A stretch of DNA of 44,372 bases from Chrysochromulina tobinii (taxonomy: Eukaryota; Haptophyta; Prymnesiales; Chrysochromulinaceae): positions 1 through 44,372 of the forward strand of contig JWZX01002974.1 of assembly GCA_001275005.1 (NCBI GenBank). Direction: 5' to 3'. The notes below the pieces were generated by a model. It had not been told where the DNA came from and did no database searches. It saw nothing but the letters and a program-made list of their open reading frames with translations. The position numbers were made by a program, and so were the translations under genes. This document shows, piece after piece, positions 1-10,429 of the stretch (position 1 is the first letter of the stretch; the number at the start of each line of letters is the position of its first letter).

Positions 1-482
1 CTTGGGCCCCATCCGCGATCACCACGGCTTATGATTTTCAAACGACGATTTTTCGTCCATTTTCGCTCACTTTACCGCTCAGGCGGCCCCGGCATGTATT
101 ACACTGTGTAGAACGAAGTGCTAGTGCACATTACCGGACCCCGCCTCCGTTTGAGACTAACATTGGGGACCAGAGGGTGGAATTGCGCCCAACGACCCGG
201 GCGCACGAGCGCGGCCGCCCGTCCGCGCCGGGGCGCGGGGCGGCGGCGGACCGGCGCGGCGCGTGCGGCATGCGCGATCGCGGGCCGAATTCGGATTTCC
301 ATTTCGTCGTACCATCTTGGACGCTAGCGCGTACGGTCCGCTATCCGGTATCCGGTAAAGCGCTATAGACCGTCTTACAGTGTGCAATCCCCTTCCTCTC
401 CTCTCGACTCGTCTCGACAGATGCGTCGGGTCTCGTCAGAGCTGCCCGGCTGTGCGGCCGGCACGCACACCTCCGCTCTACT
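1..482. other. Gene-free left edge, 3' flank of the kinase gene
   Basis: This stretch lies downstream of the minus-strand kinase stop. It holds only short overlapping open frames of skewed composition (Arg/Ala/Pro in every frame), which is what GC-rich non-coding DNA gives. No domain, tRNA or repeat could be recognised. Part of it must be the 3' untranslated region of the kinase transcript. Confidence 0.5.
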
Positions 483-2484
483 CTACTGAGCCTCTGCCTG
501 CGCCTGCGACGACCTGGCGGCTCGGGCCGCGCGCAGCGCTCTACCCCTCCGCTCGTACTGCTTGCGAAGGCGGGCGACGTCCCTCTCAAAGTTGGCCTGC
601 TGGCAGTTGAGCTCCTCCTCGATCTCCTCGAGGCTTAGGCTCGAGAAGTCAAACTTGGCCTTCGCGCTCGCACCAGCTGGGCCGGCGGCTGCCTCGGGTG
701 CGCCCCCAACCGGCTCGAGATCGCCACCAGATTGCCTCGCAACCAGATCGCAAGCTTTCGGGGAGATCATCGAGATCATCGAGGGCGCCTGGGAACGCAT
801 CGAAGGCACCGAGCTTGGCGACGAGACGGCCTCTCCAGTGACGAAGCCTGAGGAACCAAATGCGGAACCGTCCGAATTTGGCGACGAGACGGCCTCGCTC
901 GCGGGCGCCGTGACGAGCACAGGTGCGACCAGCGGCGATGCGGGTTCCGGCGGCGATGGGAGGGTGACCGGCAATGACGAAGCGGGTTCCGGCGGCGATG
1001 GGAGGGTGACCGGCAGTGACGAAGCGGGTTCCGGCGGCGATGGGAGGGTGACCGGTAGCGACGCGGTTGCAATTGGCAGCGACGCGATTGCGACCGGTGG
1101 CGAAGCGGGTGCCGATGGCGAGCGGTCGAACTGGTGCATGAAGGCGGGGATGGAGCCGTTAGCCATTGACGGCAGCAAGTCGGTACCAATCGACGAAAGC
1201 GAGCCGTTGATGACGGTCGTGCCGCTGCTCATTCCGGCGCCGCTTCTGAAGACGGTCGTGCCGTTGCTCACTACGGCGTCGCCTGTGTCGCTCGTGAAGC
1301 TGCTCACCGCGGCGCCACTTTTGAAGACGGCCGTGCCGCTCTCGCTCACCGCCGCACCGCCATGTATGTGCGTGTTGCCCACCGCATCGCCACGGAGGTT
1401 GGTGGTGCCTGCCCCAAAGCCGTCGCCACAGAGCCGTTGAGTGTTCGCCATCGCCTGCGCGCTCGACACGCTGTGCCTGCGTTGGCGCCACTCACTCAGC
1501 GGCTCCAGCGCGGCGCAGACGAGCGTCCGGAGGATGCCAGCTGCCTGCACCTCGCGCCCGGTCACCACGCACGCATTCATTTCCAACTCGGCGCTCGACG
1601 GGCGCACGTCAGGCTCCTTCTGCAGGCAAGCGCTCACGAAGGCCACGAGGTTGGCTGACCAACGCTCGGGCTCGTTGAACGTGGGTGGCGGCTTGCTTGG
1701 GATGAGGAAGATGGCGCGGAGCGGGTGCAGGTTGGAGTAGGGCGGCTGCCCCTCTGCGAGCTCGATCGTGGTGATCCCGAGCGACCACACGTCCGCCTTG
1801 GCGTCGTAACCCGTCGGGTTGTCGCGGATCACTTCGGGCGCCATCCAGAAGGGCGTGCCGATGATCGTGCCACAGCGCGAGATGGTACTGCTGAGTGTCC
1901 TGGATACGCCAAAGTCAGCGAGCTTGACCATGCCTGAATCCGAGAGCAGCAGGTTGCCCGCTTTGACGTCCCTGTGTATGAACCCACGCGCGTGCAGATA
2001 GCGCAGCCCGTCGAGCGTGCCCGCAACAGCAGCAGCGATCTGCGCCTCATTGAGGCAGCGGCCGCGCGCCTCCATGATGTCGCTGAGAGATGAGCCCACG
2101 CAAAACTCCATGATGATCCAGAGCTCGCCGTCCTTGCTCACCGATCCAAAGTACTTGACGATGTTGGGCGCGTCGCACTGCTTGAGCGTCTCAATCTCGC
2201 GGCTCACCTCGCCGGCATCCTGCTCGACAGGAATGATCTTGACGGCTGCAAGCTCCGCCGTCGTCGTGTTGCGCGCCTTGAACACCTTGCCAAAGGAGCT
2301 GCACAAGCACACGGACAGCGCAGATAGTCAACGAGGATGCCACGGAGCGGAGCCTTGAAGAGAGGCAAGCGCACCCTTCCCCCAGCTTCTCCAGCAGCGT
2401 CCAACCATCGAGCGTGTCAGTCTCCGGCAACGCTTCGGTTGATGTCAGGCCCTCTTGGGCATCGAGAAAGAAATCCGACTTCAT
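483..2484 (-). CDS. MST/Hippo-type STE20 serine/threonine kinase with SARAH-like tail
   Basis: The product is a predicted 641-residue protein kinase from two exons, 2484-2375 and 2298-483. The 76-nt GT-AG intron (2374-2299) splits the glycine loop codon, and removing it restores LGEGSFGKV at residues 34-42. Visible kinase features are the ATP-binding lysine K57, HRDVKAGN with D147, DFG at D165, and the GTPFWMAPE activation segment typical of STE20 kinases. A Ser/Pro-rich linker follows, with three near-identical SLPVTLPSPPEPAS repeats (42-bp DNA units, ~950-1060). The last ~56 residues run from FDFSSLSLEEIEEEL to an Arg/Ala-rich helix and resemble the SARAH dimerisation helix that ends MST1/2 and Hippo. 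In that family SARAH mediates homodimerisation and partner binding, and the kinase phosphorylates NDR/LATS kinases. The start at 2484 gives the short N-terminus usual for MST kinases. The kinase call is secure; the Hippo subfamily rests mainly on SARAH and on the segment after the kinase core. Confidence 0.88.
2299..2374 (-). other. 76-nt GT-AG intron in the kinase gene
   Basis: The donor reads GAAGG|GTGCGC and the acceptor GTGCAG|CTCC on the minus strand. Splicing fuses GG and C into a glycine codon and rebuilds the glycine-rich loop exactly; without it the frame is broken inside the loop. This domain-based proof makes it the best supported intron in the window. Confidence 0.9.
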
Positions 2485-2786
2485 ACTATGTATCACCGCC
2501 GCCCTCCTCGCCAGAGAGGCAGTGCCCTCCTCCGTAGCGAAGCATAAATGGTTGCCGAAACCCTCGCGCGCCGCAAAGTTCAATGGTTGCCGAAACCCTG
2601 CGGTACCCTCAGCAGAACGGATACTTCCAAACGCACCGATTGATATTGGACCCTTCATGCCCGAATCATCCTGAAGCCTGGTATGCTCGCGCCTCGGGCC
2701 AAACCTGCGCGAAACAGACTCATTTTTTCGGCCTCTTCTTGCGGCTTTTTGCCATCCACCTCGTCGCACCCACGCAAAGCCCTCGG
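2485..2786. promoter_or_regulatory. Divergent promoter region, kinase and PDZ scaffold
   Basis: The start codons of the minus-strand kinase and the plus-strand scaffold are 302 bp apart, so both promoters must lie here or overlap the 5' ends. A short direct repeat (AATGGTTGCCGAAACCCT type) occurs at about 2548 and 2581. No TATA box could be identified. Confidence 0.45.
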
Positions 2787-5696
2787 ATGCAAGACGTGCG
2801 AGCAGCGCCACACGGTGACGACGCCGTCCTGCGCAACATGAGCCTCCTCCTAGGCCTCACAGGCTCGCCGGGCTACCAAGTGGACGCGGCCTCGTCGCCC
2901 ACCTTCACGAGCCGAATGACGCTCGAGACTGCTGAGCTGGCCAGGAGAAGGGCCATGGAAGGGCCGCCCGTGGTCATCGTGGTCAACCTCCCTAGCTCTC
3001 CACCGCGAACCAACCTATCGCCACAACGATCTCGAGCAACTTATCAGGATGGCACGCTCTCGGACGATAGTGTTGCAGATTCTGCGCGTGACTTCATTGG
3101 CTCCCTCTCCGCCACTCTCGCGACAGCAGGAGCAGCTGCAGCTGGGTCGAATGCCGTGGCAGCCTCTGCCTCATTCGCTGCCATGCCAGCTGCTAGGCCT
3201 TCTCAGGCACCCGCTTCCATGGTGCCAAAGGATCGCCGCGGATGGTTTAGTGGGTTGTTCGGAATCCTCGCGCCTCAGGTTCAGGAAGAAACCACCCCGT
3301 CTTCTGCCCACCCCAGCCTCGAACCACCCACAACGACTCCGAGCCCATCTTCATCAAGGCAAGTTCACGTCGGCTTCGTCTCGCATGCCGACAGCCCTCC
3401 TCCGGTTCCCTTGTTCGTCTCGTACTCAGAGGGTGCGTATGCCACGACTACAGTAGCACCTGAAGGTGCGGCGGCGAGCTCTTCGGTCGTGGCAGCGCCT
3501 GCGGCCGAGGCGGCAGCACATCCGGTCGAGCCAACGGTGGTAGCACTTGCGGCGGAGGCGGAGGAGACTCAGGTCGATGACGCGGCGGCCAAGATCCAGG
3601 TGGGTGCGGCGGCCTACCTATTGAGAAAGCGAGCGGAGCGAAACGGAAAGAAGAAGGAACCGCTACCTCTGCCCGAGGGCGCGATCGCCTTCGAGGCGTT
3701 GATCACTCGGGCTCCCGACGGCTCACTAGGTTTGTCCATCGACTCGATTGGGGGCGTCGGATCCGTGTCGGGAATCGTCCCTGGCGGTGCTGCCGATCAG
3801 AGTCGCTGTGGCATCCAGTTGGGCGACCTTATCTACGGCGTGAATAATGTTGTCCACAGCACTGCCGAAGCAGTGTTGCGCGCTCTGCGCGTCTGCCGCA
3901 ACGAGGCCGTTCTGCGTCTAGGGATCATCCGGCCGCCCATGCGCACGCTGCTGACTGGGCAGGCGCACGTTCAGCTACACCAAGAGTGGGAGGGCGGCCG
4001 CTCCGTCGATCACGGAGTGTGCGAAGTTACAGTAAACTCCGATCGCACCCTCAACATAATATCTGCCGACGCCGATGGCGTCGCGCTCAGGCACGTGTTT
4101 GTGTTGCAGAAGATGATCGAGATGCGCGTCATGAGACAGCAGTTTCTTTCAGTCGCGGCTGCGGCTGAAGAATTCCAGGCGGCCATCGCACGCAGCGCTG
4201 AGGAGGCCGGCGAGGGCGTGGGCGAGAGCCCTTTGCCCGCACAAACGCACACGCCGACCAAGCCCAAGTACGATGCGGAGGCAAACTCGCTGCAACTGCG
4301 CTTCGAGGACGATTCTTCCCACTGGTTTACCAGGACGATTCTTCTGGAGCTCTACACGGCGTCGCAGGAAGAGCTAAGGAGCTGGGAGGCGTTCCTACAG
4401 TCGCTCGTCTTGAGCAAGCGCGAAGCTCCTCCCCCGGACGTGCACTGCGACAAGGGGCACGTTCTCGCGCGCCTGGCAGCCCCGCCATCCTACGGGCCGT
4501 ATAATGGAGTACCTGGCTGCTGCGATGTCTGCGGCGCCACCCCCGAGCTGGCACCAGGCTATGGGTTCCAATTCCACTGCCGCATTTGCAGCTATGACAT
4601 GTGCAGCAAGTGTATGAACGAGCAGAAGCCCCCTCGCAAGACGATGGGCTCTTGGGACGAGGTGCTCTGGGAGGCGAGTTCGTGGGACAATACTGGAGTC
4701 ACAGCCGACGTGCTCTTCGTCGACCACCTGATGCATCGTGCGCCGCCGCTGTCGAGCTTGGTGCCCCTTGCGAAGGACGAGGTGGCTGAGGCTGCTCCTT
4801 CTGCCGACGTCGATGACGCGGCGGAGCCTGCGCCTGTGGCTGAGCCCGAGGCTGAGCTACCACGTGCAGAGGTGACATCGCCGGGATCGGCCAAGGGCAG
4901 GCGCTCTTCGAAGACGTGGAGCCCATTACGTACGTTGTCCCGTCTCGTGGGCAGCCCGATTCGTGATCCGAAAGAGAAGGCCAAGGACAAGGCGTCGGCT
5001 ATCCTGCAGCTGGCGGCAAGCAACCACCTGAAGAGAAGAGAGGAGCTCCTCGCCAAGCAGAAGGCCGATGAAGAGAGCGCGGCCGGCGTCTCGAAACAGC
5101 CTGAGACGCCGAACCCAATGACTCCCGTACGTGCGCTTCCGCTGGACCCGGAGCCCGTTGCTTCCTTGTTAGACGCGGTGTCTGCTGCTTCACTACGTGC
5201 AGCCGGTAAGACCAGCGAGGCCGGCAACGTCGTCGCCGACAGCGATGCCAGCGAAACCAGCGACCTCGCTAAGGCCATCGAGGCCCACGACACTTTCGAG
5301 GCTAGCGAATCTAACAAGGTGGACACTGCAAGCGAGGCCAGCAAGGGGAGGCTAGAGCATGCTGGCCTCGCAACAAGGGTAGAGCATGGCGACGCCGCCG
5401 CCGAAGATGTCAGCCTCTCGAAGCCTGAGACGCCGATCCTACAGTCTTTATGGACACGGCCGATGACTCCCGACGAGGCCGGAGCTCGCCTCCGATCCGG
5501 GGCGGCATCTCCAGAGGCGATGGCTGCAGCACGGCGTGCAGCCATGGCGGTGAGCATGAACGCTGAGGCGCAGGCCGCTGCTGCCCACGCGGCTGCAGCG
5601 GTCGCCCAAGCCGCCGCAGCTGCAGCCGCGGCCGCGGCTGAGGTGTACTTTGCTAAAGGGGTAGACCTCTCTAGTCCGACGAAGTACGATGCATGA
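2787..5696 (+). CDS. IQ-PDZ-PH-zinc finger scaffold protein
   Basis: This single-exon gene encodes about 969 residues from the ATG at 2787. The frame is open upstream to 2583, but the upstream part has no domain character and would crowd the divergent promoter. Domains in order are: a low-complexity N-terminus; an IQ-like calmodulin-binding motif (DDAAAKIQVGAAAYLLRKR, residues ~262-282); a PDZ domain (~301-386, with GSLGLSID, VSGIVPGGAADQ and LGDLIYGVN); a PH-like domain (~390-541, ending in the helix SQEELRSWEAFLQSLV); and a Cys/His zinc finger (~550-611, CDVCGA...HCRICSYDMCSKC) resembling ZZ or C1 fingers. The tail is Ala-rich and helical. Such a combination suggests a membrane- or calmodulin-linked adaptor. 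Its substrates are unknown. The domain calls are motif reading by eye; PDZ and the finger are the clearest. Confidence 0.8.
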   Translation: MQDVRAAPHGDDAVLRNMSLLLGLTGSPGYQVDAASSPTFTSRMTLETAELARRRAMEGPPVVIVVNLPSSPPRTNLSPQRSRATYQDGTLSDDSVADSARDFIGSLSATLATAGAAAAGSNAVAASASFAAMPAARPSQAPASMVPKDRRGWFSGLFGILAPQVQEETTPSSAHPSLEPPTTTPSPSSSRQVHVGFVSHADSPPPVPLFVSYSEGAYATTTVAPEGAAASSSVVAAPAAEAAAHPVEPTVVALAAEAEETQVDDAAAKIQVGAAAYLLRKRAERNGKKKEPLPLPEGAIAFEALITRAPDGSLGLSIDSIGGVGSVSGIVPGGAADQSRCGIQLGDLIYGVNNVVHSTAEAVLRALRVCRNEAVLRLGIIRPPMRTLLTGQAHVQLHQEWEGGRSVDHGVCEVTVNSDRTLNIISADADGVALRHVFVLQKMIEMRVMRQQFLSVAAAAEEFQAAIARSAEEAGEGVGESPLPAQTHTPTKPKYDAEANSLQLRFEDDSSHWFTRTILLELYTASQEELRSWEAFLQSLVLSKREAPPPDVHCDKGHVLARLAAPPSYGPYNGVPGCCDVCGATPELAPGYGFQFHCRICSYDMCSKCMNEQKPPRKTMGSWDEVLWEASSWDNTGVTADVLFVDHLMHRAPPLSSLVPLAKDEVAEAAPSADVDDAAEPAPVAEPEAELPRAEVTSPGSAKGRRSSKTWSPLRTLSRLVGSPIRDPKEKAKDKASAILQLAASNHLKRREELLAKQKADEESAAGVSKQPETPNPMTPVRALPLDPEPVASLLDAVSAASLRAAGKTSEAGNVVADSDASETSDLAKAIEAHDTFEASESNKVDTASEASKGRLEHAGLATRVEHGDAAAEDVSLSKPETPILQSLWTRPMTPDEAGARLRSGAASPEAMAAARRAAMAVSMNAEAQAAAAHAAAAVAQAAAAAAAAAAEVYFAKGVDLSSPTKYDA

Positions 5697-6043
5697 ATGA
5701 TCTACGACTAGGCCTGAGCCCTATAATTGCTAATATCCATATCGCGTATGGGAGGCGGCAATGACGATGACGGGACCGCTTGAGAGTCGAGTTGAGCCGG
5801 CTTGACACGGGTGAGGCATGGGGTCTAACTGAGTTACGTATATCGCGCATGAATTTACGTCATTGCAGCACATGTGAGTTCTTGCCGGGCAAGTTCAACG
5901 TAGTATGTACAAGGACCATGTAGCAGCCACACAGCTGGTCCGCACGCACGCTGACTCGTGTCAATTCGTCGAAACGACTGTACCTTGACACAACCGAACC
6001 GGCGACCGGCGACCGGCAAACCGCGAAACCGGCGCGTTTCGTT
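5697..6043. other. Convergent intergenic spacer
   Basis: This spacer lies between the scaffold stop and the methyltransferase stop on the opposite strand, so it holds two 3' untranslated regions. It is less GC-rich than the genes. Apart from short GACCGGC iterations near 6000-6015, nothing recognisable was seen. Confidence 0.5.
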
Positions 6044-6871
6044 TCAATCCCTCGCCACGATGAGCGACCGGTTGAAGGCGCGGTATAGCACCTCGACGCG
6101 CGCGAAGCCAGCCTCGCGAAGCAGCTGCACCTGCTCGGCCTCGCTCACCGCGTCGTCCAGCTTCTTCCCAATGTACTTGGCGTGGTACGTGTCCCAGCTC
6201 ATCATGTCGGACTGCCCCGCAGACAATGCGTCCCACAGGCCGCTGTAATCTGAGCTGAAGACGCTCTGTGCGTCAAACGTGAACCGGTCCAAGACGACTA
6301 CCGGAGCGCCTGGCTGCAGATGCCGGCGCGCGAGCGCGAGCGCGCTCCGCTTGCCCTCCACATTCAGCTCGTGCAGCATCTGCACGTAGGTAACTGCCGC
6401 AAAGGGCGAGCCGAGAGCTCGGAGCGTCTCATCGATCTGCTGCTCGGTGGCCGTTTCGAAGTCTAGATGGCGCGTTTCCATGGTGGGCGCAATCTCACGG
6501 GCAATCGCCAGCATTGCCTCACTGCCATCGACGCCGACACACCTTGCGTTTGGCGGCAGTGCACTACAAATGGCGGCCCCCGAGAGGCCACTGCCACATC
6601 CCACTTCTAGTATGGTCGGGTTGGCGATCTGCGGCGACAATGCCACCCGCCGACAGACGGCACCTAAAATTGAAAGTTGCCGAGCGCGGTCCGGGTTTGT
6701 GCGCTCCGCACCGCCACCGAGCGACCACTCGCGAGCAAACGTGGGATTCTGCCATTCATCGCGCACCGACTTCTTGTTTCCGGTCGCGTGCCGCCGCACG
6801 GTGGTCGCCACTCGTCGGGTCATTGGCTTTATGGCGCTGCGGCCCATTGAGCTGGCTTTTAATGTTTGCAT
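6044..6871 (-). CDS. Class I SAM-dependent methyltransferase
   Basis: A single exon encodes 275 residues. Motif I is ILEVGCGSGLSG at residues 87-98 (SAM-binding glycine loop), followed by the acidic VGVDGSEAML segment that contacts the SAM ribose, then TYVQMLHELN and a post-motif strand VVVLDRF. This is the Rossmann-type methyltransferase fold (methyltransf_11/25-like). The first ~33 residues are rich in Arg, Ser and Thr and nearly free of acidic residues (GRSAIKPMTRRVATTVRRHA), compatible with a mitochondrial or plastid transit peptide. The substrate cannot be told from the sequence. The ATG at 6871 is followed by continuous coding character; the gene is divergent from Nup93. Confidence 0.85.
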   Translation of the reverse strand: MQTLKASSMGRSAIKPMTRRVATTVRRHATGNKKSVRDEWQNPTFAREWSLGGGAERTNPDRARQLSILGAVCRRVALSPQIANPTILEVGCGSGLSGAAICSALPPNARCVGVDGSEAMLAIAREIAPTMETRHLDFETATEQQIDETLRALGSPFAAVTYVQMLHELNVEGKRSALALARRHLQPGAPVVVLDRFTFDAQSVFSSDYSGLWDALSAGQSDMMSWDTYHAKYIGKKLDDAVSEAEQVQLLREAGFARVEVLYRAFNRSLIVARD

Positions 6872-7130
6872 GCCTCCACGTACCGCGTTTCACCAAGACA
6901 ATGAAAGAGACACCGTCGACCCGCGGCGTCCTAGAACGCCGACGGCGGAAAAAAACATGTTGCAACTCATGTTGCATTGCGAAACGAGCGCGCGCCGCAG
7001 CGTGTTACATGTACCCGGTTGGAAGTAAGTTCATGAAACCATCTGTACGGGTACGCTACTAAAGACTGACGGTTTTCACACGTCAACGTGCGGGACACGC
7101 TCTCGGGTCGAGGACTTTGTTTACGCGGAC
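6872..7130. promoter_or_regulatory. Divergent promoter region, methyltransferase and Nup93
   Basis: The two start codons are 259 bp apart on opposite strands. The interval is lower in GC than both genes and must contain the two transcription starts. No defined element was recognised. Confidence 0.4.
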
Positions 7131-9882
7131 ATGTTGGCCGACAAGTTGCTTGCGGACGTGCGTGCGCTGAAGGCACGCATCTCGACAGCGACCGACCTGC
7201 CGCCCGTATCGCGCACCATCCATCAAATCGCGGAGGAGAGCAAGCGCATGCTCGACGAGAGCAATCCAGCAGCTGCGCCACCTGGAGCTGCGCAACGCTT
7301 TCTAGAACAGAATGGAGTCGACACTGGCAGTCTGGATCCATCCGCATACGAGTTTACGCGGGCCGAGGGTGATGAAGCGCCAAGCCCGCCGCTCGGCATC
7401 AAGGAGAACCTCGAAGCCATTCTGACGAACCACGAGAACCAGGTGATGGTCGAGGTGATCAACGAGGCCAACCAGCGCATCTTTGACGACTTCGAGGTGC
7501 TGCTCTTCAAGGAGTTTCGACGCGAGCACGACGAGTGGCGCACGAAATTGCTCGAGACATACGAGACGTACGGCCACGCTCCCGCGGGTTGCCACCCTGC
7601 CGCCACCGCATACGGCCATGGGCCGGTGGCGGCTGCTGGGAATGCGAGCGCAGCCGCCATGGATACGACATCTGGGCAGCCCTCGCGTGGTCGGTCGAAG
7701 CGGTCGGTCGCCTTCGCGAGCGCGCTCAAGTCCCTGTGGGAAGAGCGCGCGCGCGGCGGCGCGGTGGGCGGCGGCGGCGAACACGGGAGCATGGCGGGCA
7801 GCCTCCTGACGAAATGGAAGGATGTTGCCGAGAAGCCCGAGCACCTCGACACAGACTCGAGCCGGAAGCTGGCCAACTGCTGGCAGCTGCTTCAGTCGAT
7901 AAGTAACGCGGCCGGCGCGCTGCCTCAGCGCCCCACCGACACCGCCGCCGACGCCGAGCGCCGCCTGTCCATGCTCCGGGGCACAACGGCACACCTCGGC
8001 AGTCAGCAGCTGAAGGCGCTCAAAGATGAGATCTCGAGACATCCGGCGGCGGCGGCTCGCGGGAACTACCCGGGCGTCGAGTTCGACGCGGCTGCCAAGG
8101 TGCGCCTCGATCAACGCCTCGATGCCGAAAAGGGGCCCACACAGAAGGTGTATTTGCTTCACGAGGGTGTCCGTGTGTCGGAGACGCCCTTATGGCGGAC
8201 AGTCTATTGGTGCCTGCGCTGCGGCGACGTGGCGGCCGCGCTCCGCTTGATGGACCCGGAGCAGCTCGTGCCAGAAGGATACGGACAGGTCGCTACTTCC
8301 TGGCAGGCTCTCTACCGGCTGGCGAAGAAGCTCCGCGATCTCGACGTGCGCCCCTCAGGAGGCCTGGTGGCCACGGGGGGGGGTCTCTTACCTTTCGCGA
8401 GCAGCTCAACACAAGACCTCGCGGCCTCGATCGAGGCCGCGCGTGTCGAGTACTGGGCACAGCAGCAGCCGCGCGACAAGTGGATGGATGCCGTGTACTC
8501 GGTACTTGCGGCGCCCCAGCCCAATGCCAAGCTCTACGACCTTATCCAGTTGCCCGCTGGCCAGTCCCCGACCATCGAGGACTGGCTCTGGCATCAGTTG
8601 TGGATGGTGAGGGTGCAGTTGAGCGAGGGGCCCGCGGGCATGGCCGCGAGCAGCGCGCCGCTCGACGAGCTGCAGGCGCTCCTGTCCGAGCAGTGGGGCG
8701 AGGCCCACTTCAATCAGGGGGGGCAGACGCCATTGCTCTTCGTCTCCGTGCTACTTCATTCGCTACAGTTCGAGCGCGCGCTTGAATTCCTCTACAGGCA
8801 GCCCGAGTACAGCGACGAGGCGGTGCACCTCGCACTCGCCCTCGAGCACGCGGGGCTGCTCCCGCACTGGCGACGGACATAAAGCAATCCTCGAGCGCCA
8901 TGCGGACGGATGGGTACGTGTGGACCCTCTGAGTGCACTCCACTATCTCTTCTTGCTAGACGGGTTCGTGCCCTCGGGCGAGACGGAGCGTCTTGCGGTG
9001 GACGCCCTCGTCGACGCCAACGCCGTCCACGTGCTGACGAAGTGCGCGCCCCCCACCGCGCTCGACTTCCTGAACAAGCCGACCCTGCGCCGGCTACGTG
9101 TGGAAGCGGCACGCAAGCTACATCGCGAGCAACGGTCCCCGGCGGTACGCATGCAAGCGCTCGAACTTCTCTTCGTGGCGGAGGCGTATGACGTGCTCGC
9201 CGAGCTCCTCATCGAGATGCTCTGCGATGCGCTCCTCGGGTCCGCGGTCGCAAACCCCATCATCGGCGAGCAAGGTGGTGCTGCCTTCGGTCCGGGAGGC
9301 CCTGTGGCTCAGGACCCAACGCCCGAAGCGCTCGAAAAACAGCTGCGCGACGACGCGCGCGATTTCCTCCAGACGCGCGGATTCAAAGACGCTGCCGAGA
9401 CTAAGGTTCAGGCGCGCGTGCTAGAACTCGTCCTCCAGGTTGCCGAGGTACAATACGCAGCCGCCGCATGGCGGAAGCAGCGCGCGGGCGCGGAGGCGCA
9501 GACCGCGCTCGCGACGACGCTTGACTATCTCGAGCACCTCTGGCTGCTGCCGAGACACCCGTCCGAAGTGGACGCAGCGCACGCGGACTTCCGGCTGCTG
9601 CCATCGCAGGTACAGCGTCTCACACCACCCCTCATCCTAAGCGCCATGGAGGCGACGCATGCCAAGTTCGTCAGCCTTCGAGGCTCCCGATGGGAATACA
9701 AGGCGCCGTCTGCTATGGATGCCGACTTGGCTCGCGAGCTGGGCCGGTTGCGCGCGCGCGCAGAGGCCCTCATCGGCTTTGCGGCCGTCACGTGCCTTGG
9801 GCAGCATCTCAACGTTGGCAACGCAGCCATGCCGCAGCGCGCGAGCCAGCAGCTCGCGACATGGCTCGCTGAGATCTCGTGA
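7131..9882 (+). CDS. NUP93: Nucleoporin Nup93/Nic96, with one frame break near 8870
   Basis: Nup93 is the linker nucleoporin of the inner ring of the nuclear pore. The N-terminal part (7131 to ~8865) contains the conserved NHENQVMVEVINEANQRI segment and later FERALEFLYRQPEYSDEAV and HLALALEHAGLLP, which match the alpha-solenoid of Nup93. The protein then continues as LERHADGWVRVDPLSALHYL in another frame, through to the stop at 9882 (LATWLAEIS). Both halves align to consecutive parts of the family, so this is one gene. The frame changes between about 8865 and 8885. No GT-AG or GC-AG intron of the right phase fits there; removing one base would restore the frame. The break is therefore an assembly error, a frameshift allele, or an unseen splice. 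If read through, the protein is about 917 residues, near the usual ~820 for the family plus linkers. Confidence 0.82.
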
Positions 9883-10078
9883 GATCTCGTGAGGAGCTCC
9901 CTGGCTTCGAGGCGATGGGCGCCGAGCTGAGCGCCGAGCTCGCCGAAATCTCGTGAGGAGCTCCCTGGCTTCGAGGCGATGGGCGCCGAGCTGAGCGCCG
10001 AGCTCGCCGAAATCTCGTGAGGAGCTCCGCTGGCTTCGAGGCGATGGGCGCCGAGCTGAGCGCCGAGCTCGCCGACGC
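9866..10078. repeat. 64-bp tandem repeat, three copies, at the Nup93 3' end
   Basis: Copies begin at 9891, 9955 and 10019, an exact 64-bp spacing. Copies 1 and 2 are identical; copy 3 has one inserted G. Each unit includes a piece resembling the last codons and stop of Nup93 (CTCGCyGArATCTCGTGAG), so the array seems to have grown from the gene's own end. The unit also carries GAGCGCCGAGCTCG, related to the dispersed motif seen at 16118 and elsewhere. Confidence 0.9.
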
Positions 10079-10293
10079 CGAGGGAGGTGCGGGCGAGACG
10101 TGGGCCAGCCACGGCACATGGCATGGGCGAGCTGGTGGCAAAGGTGGGCTACAGCGGGCGGCACGGGCGCGCGCCACTGCACAAATAGGCATGGGAGACA
10201 CAACAAGAACAGGCGCAGGCGAGCGCGCGCGATGGCACACGGAATGAGGGGCGGCGACGCCGAGGGCGATGTGACATGGGCCAGCCACGCATG
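10071..10293. repeat. Diverged direct duplication, 174 bp apart
   Basis: The stretches at about 10071-10118 and 10245-10290 share CGACGCCGAGGG and TGGGCCAGCCACG in the same order with small differences between them. The rest of 10080-10430 has no gene signal. Confidence 0.55.
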
Positions 10294-10429
10294 CTGCCCG
10301 CGTGTGGAGCTGGGCACTCGGGGTGTCAGTACGAATGCCGCGCAGTCTGAGTCTCTCAGAGGACACGCCTCGAGTCGACCTCTCTCAGTGCGTGAATGAT
10401 CCGGGACGGGATGAGTGGCAATGAGTGTC

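Noticed and set aside
562-1440. 292-residue plus-strand open frame opposite the kinase tail
   Set aside because: It is antisense to the Ser/Pro linker of a well-supported kinase; its Gly/Asp repeats are the shadow of the SLPVTLPSPPEPAS repeats.
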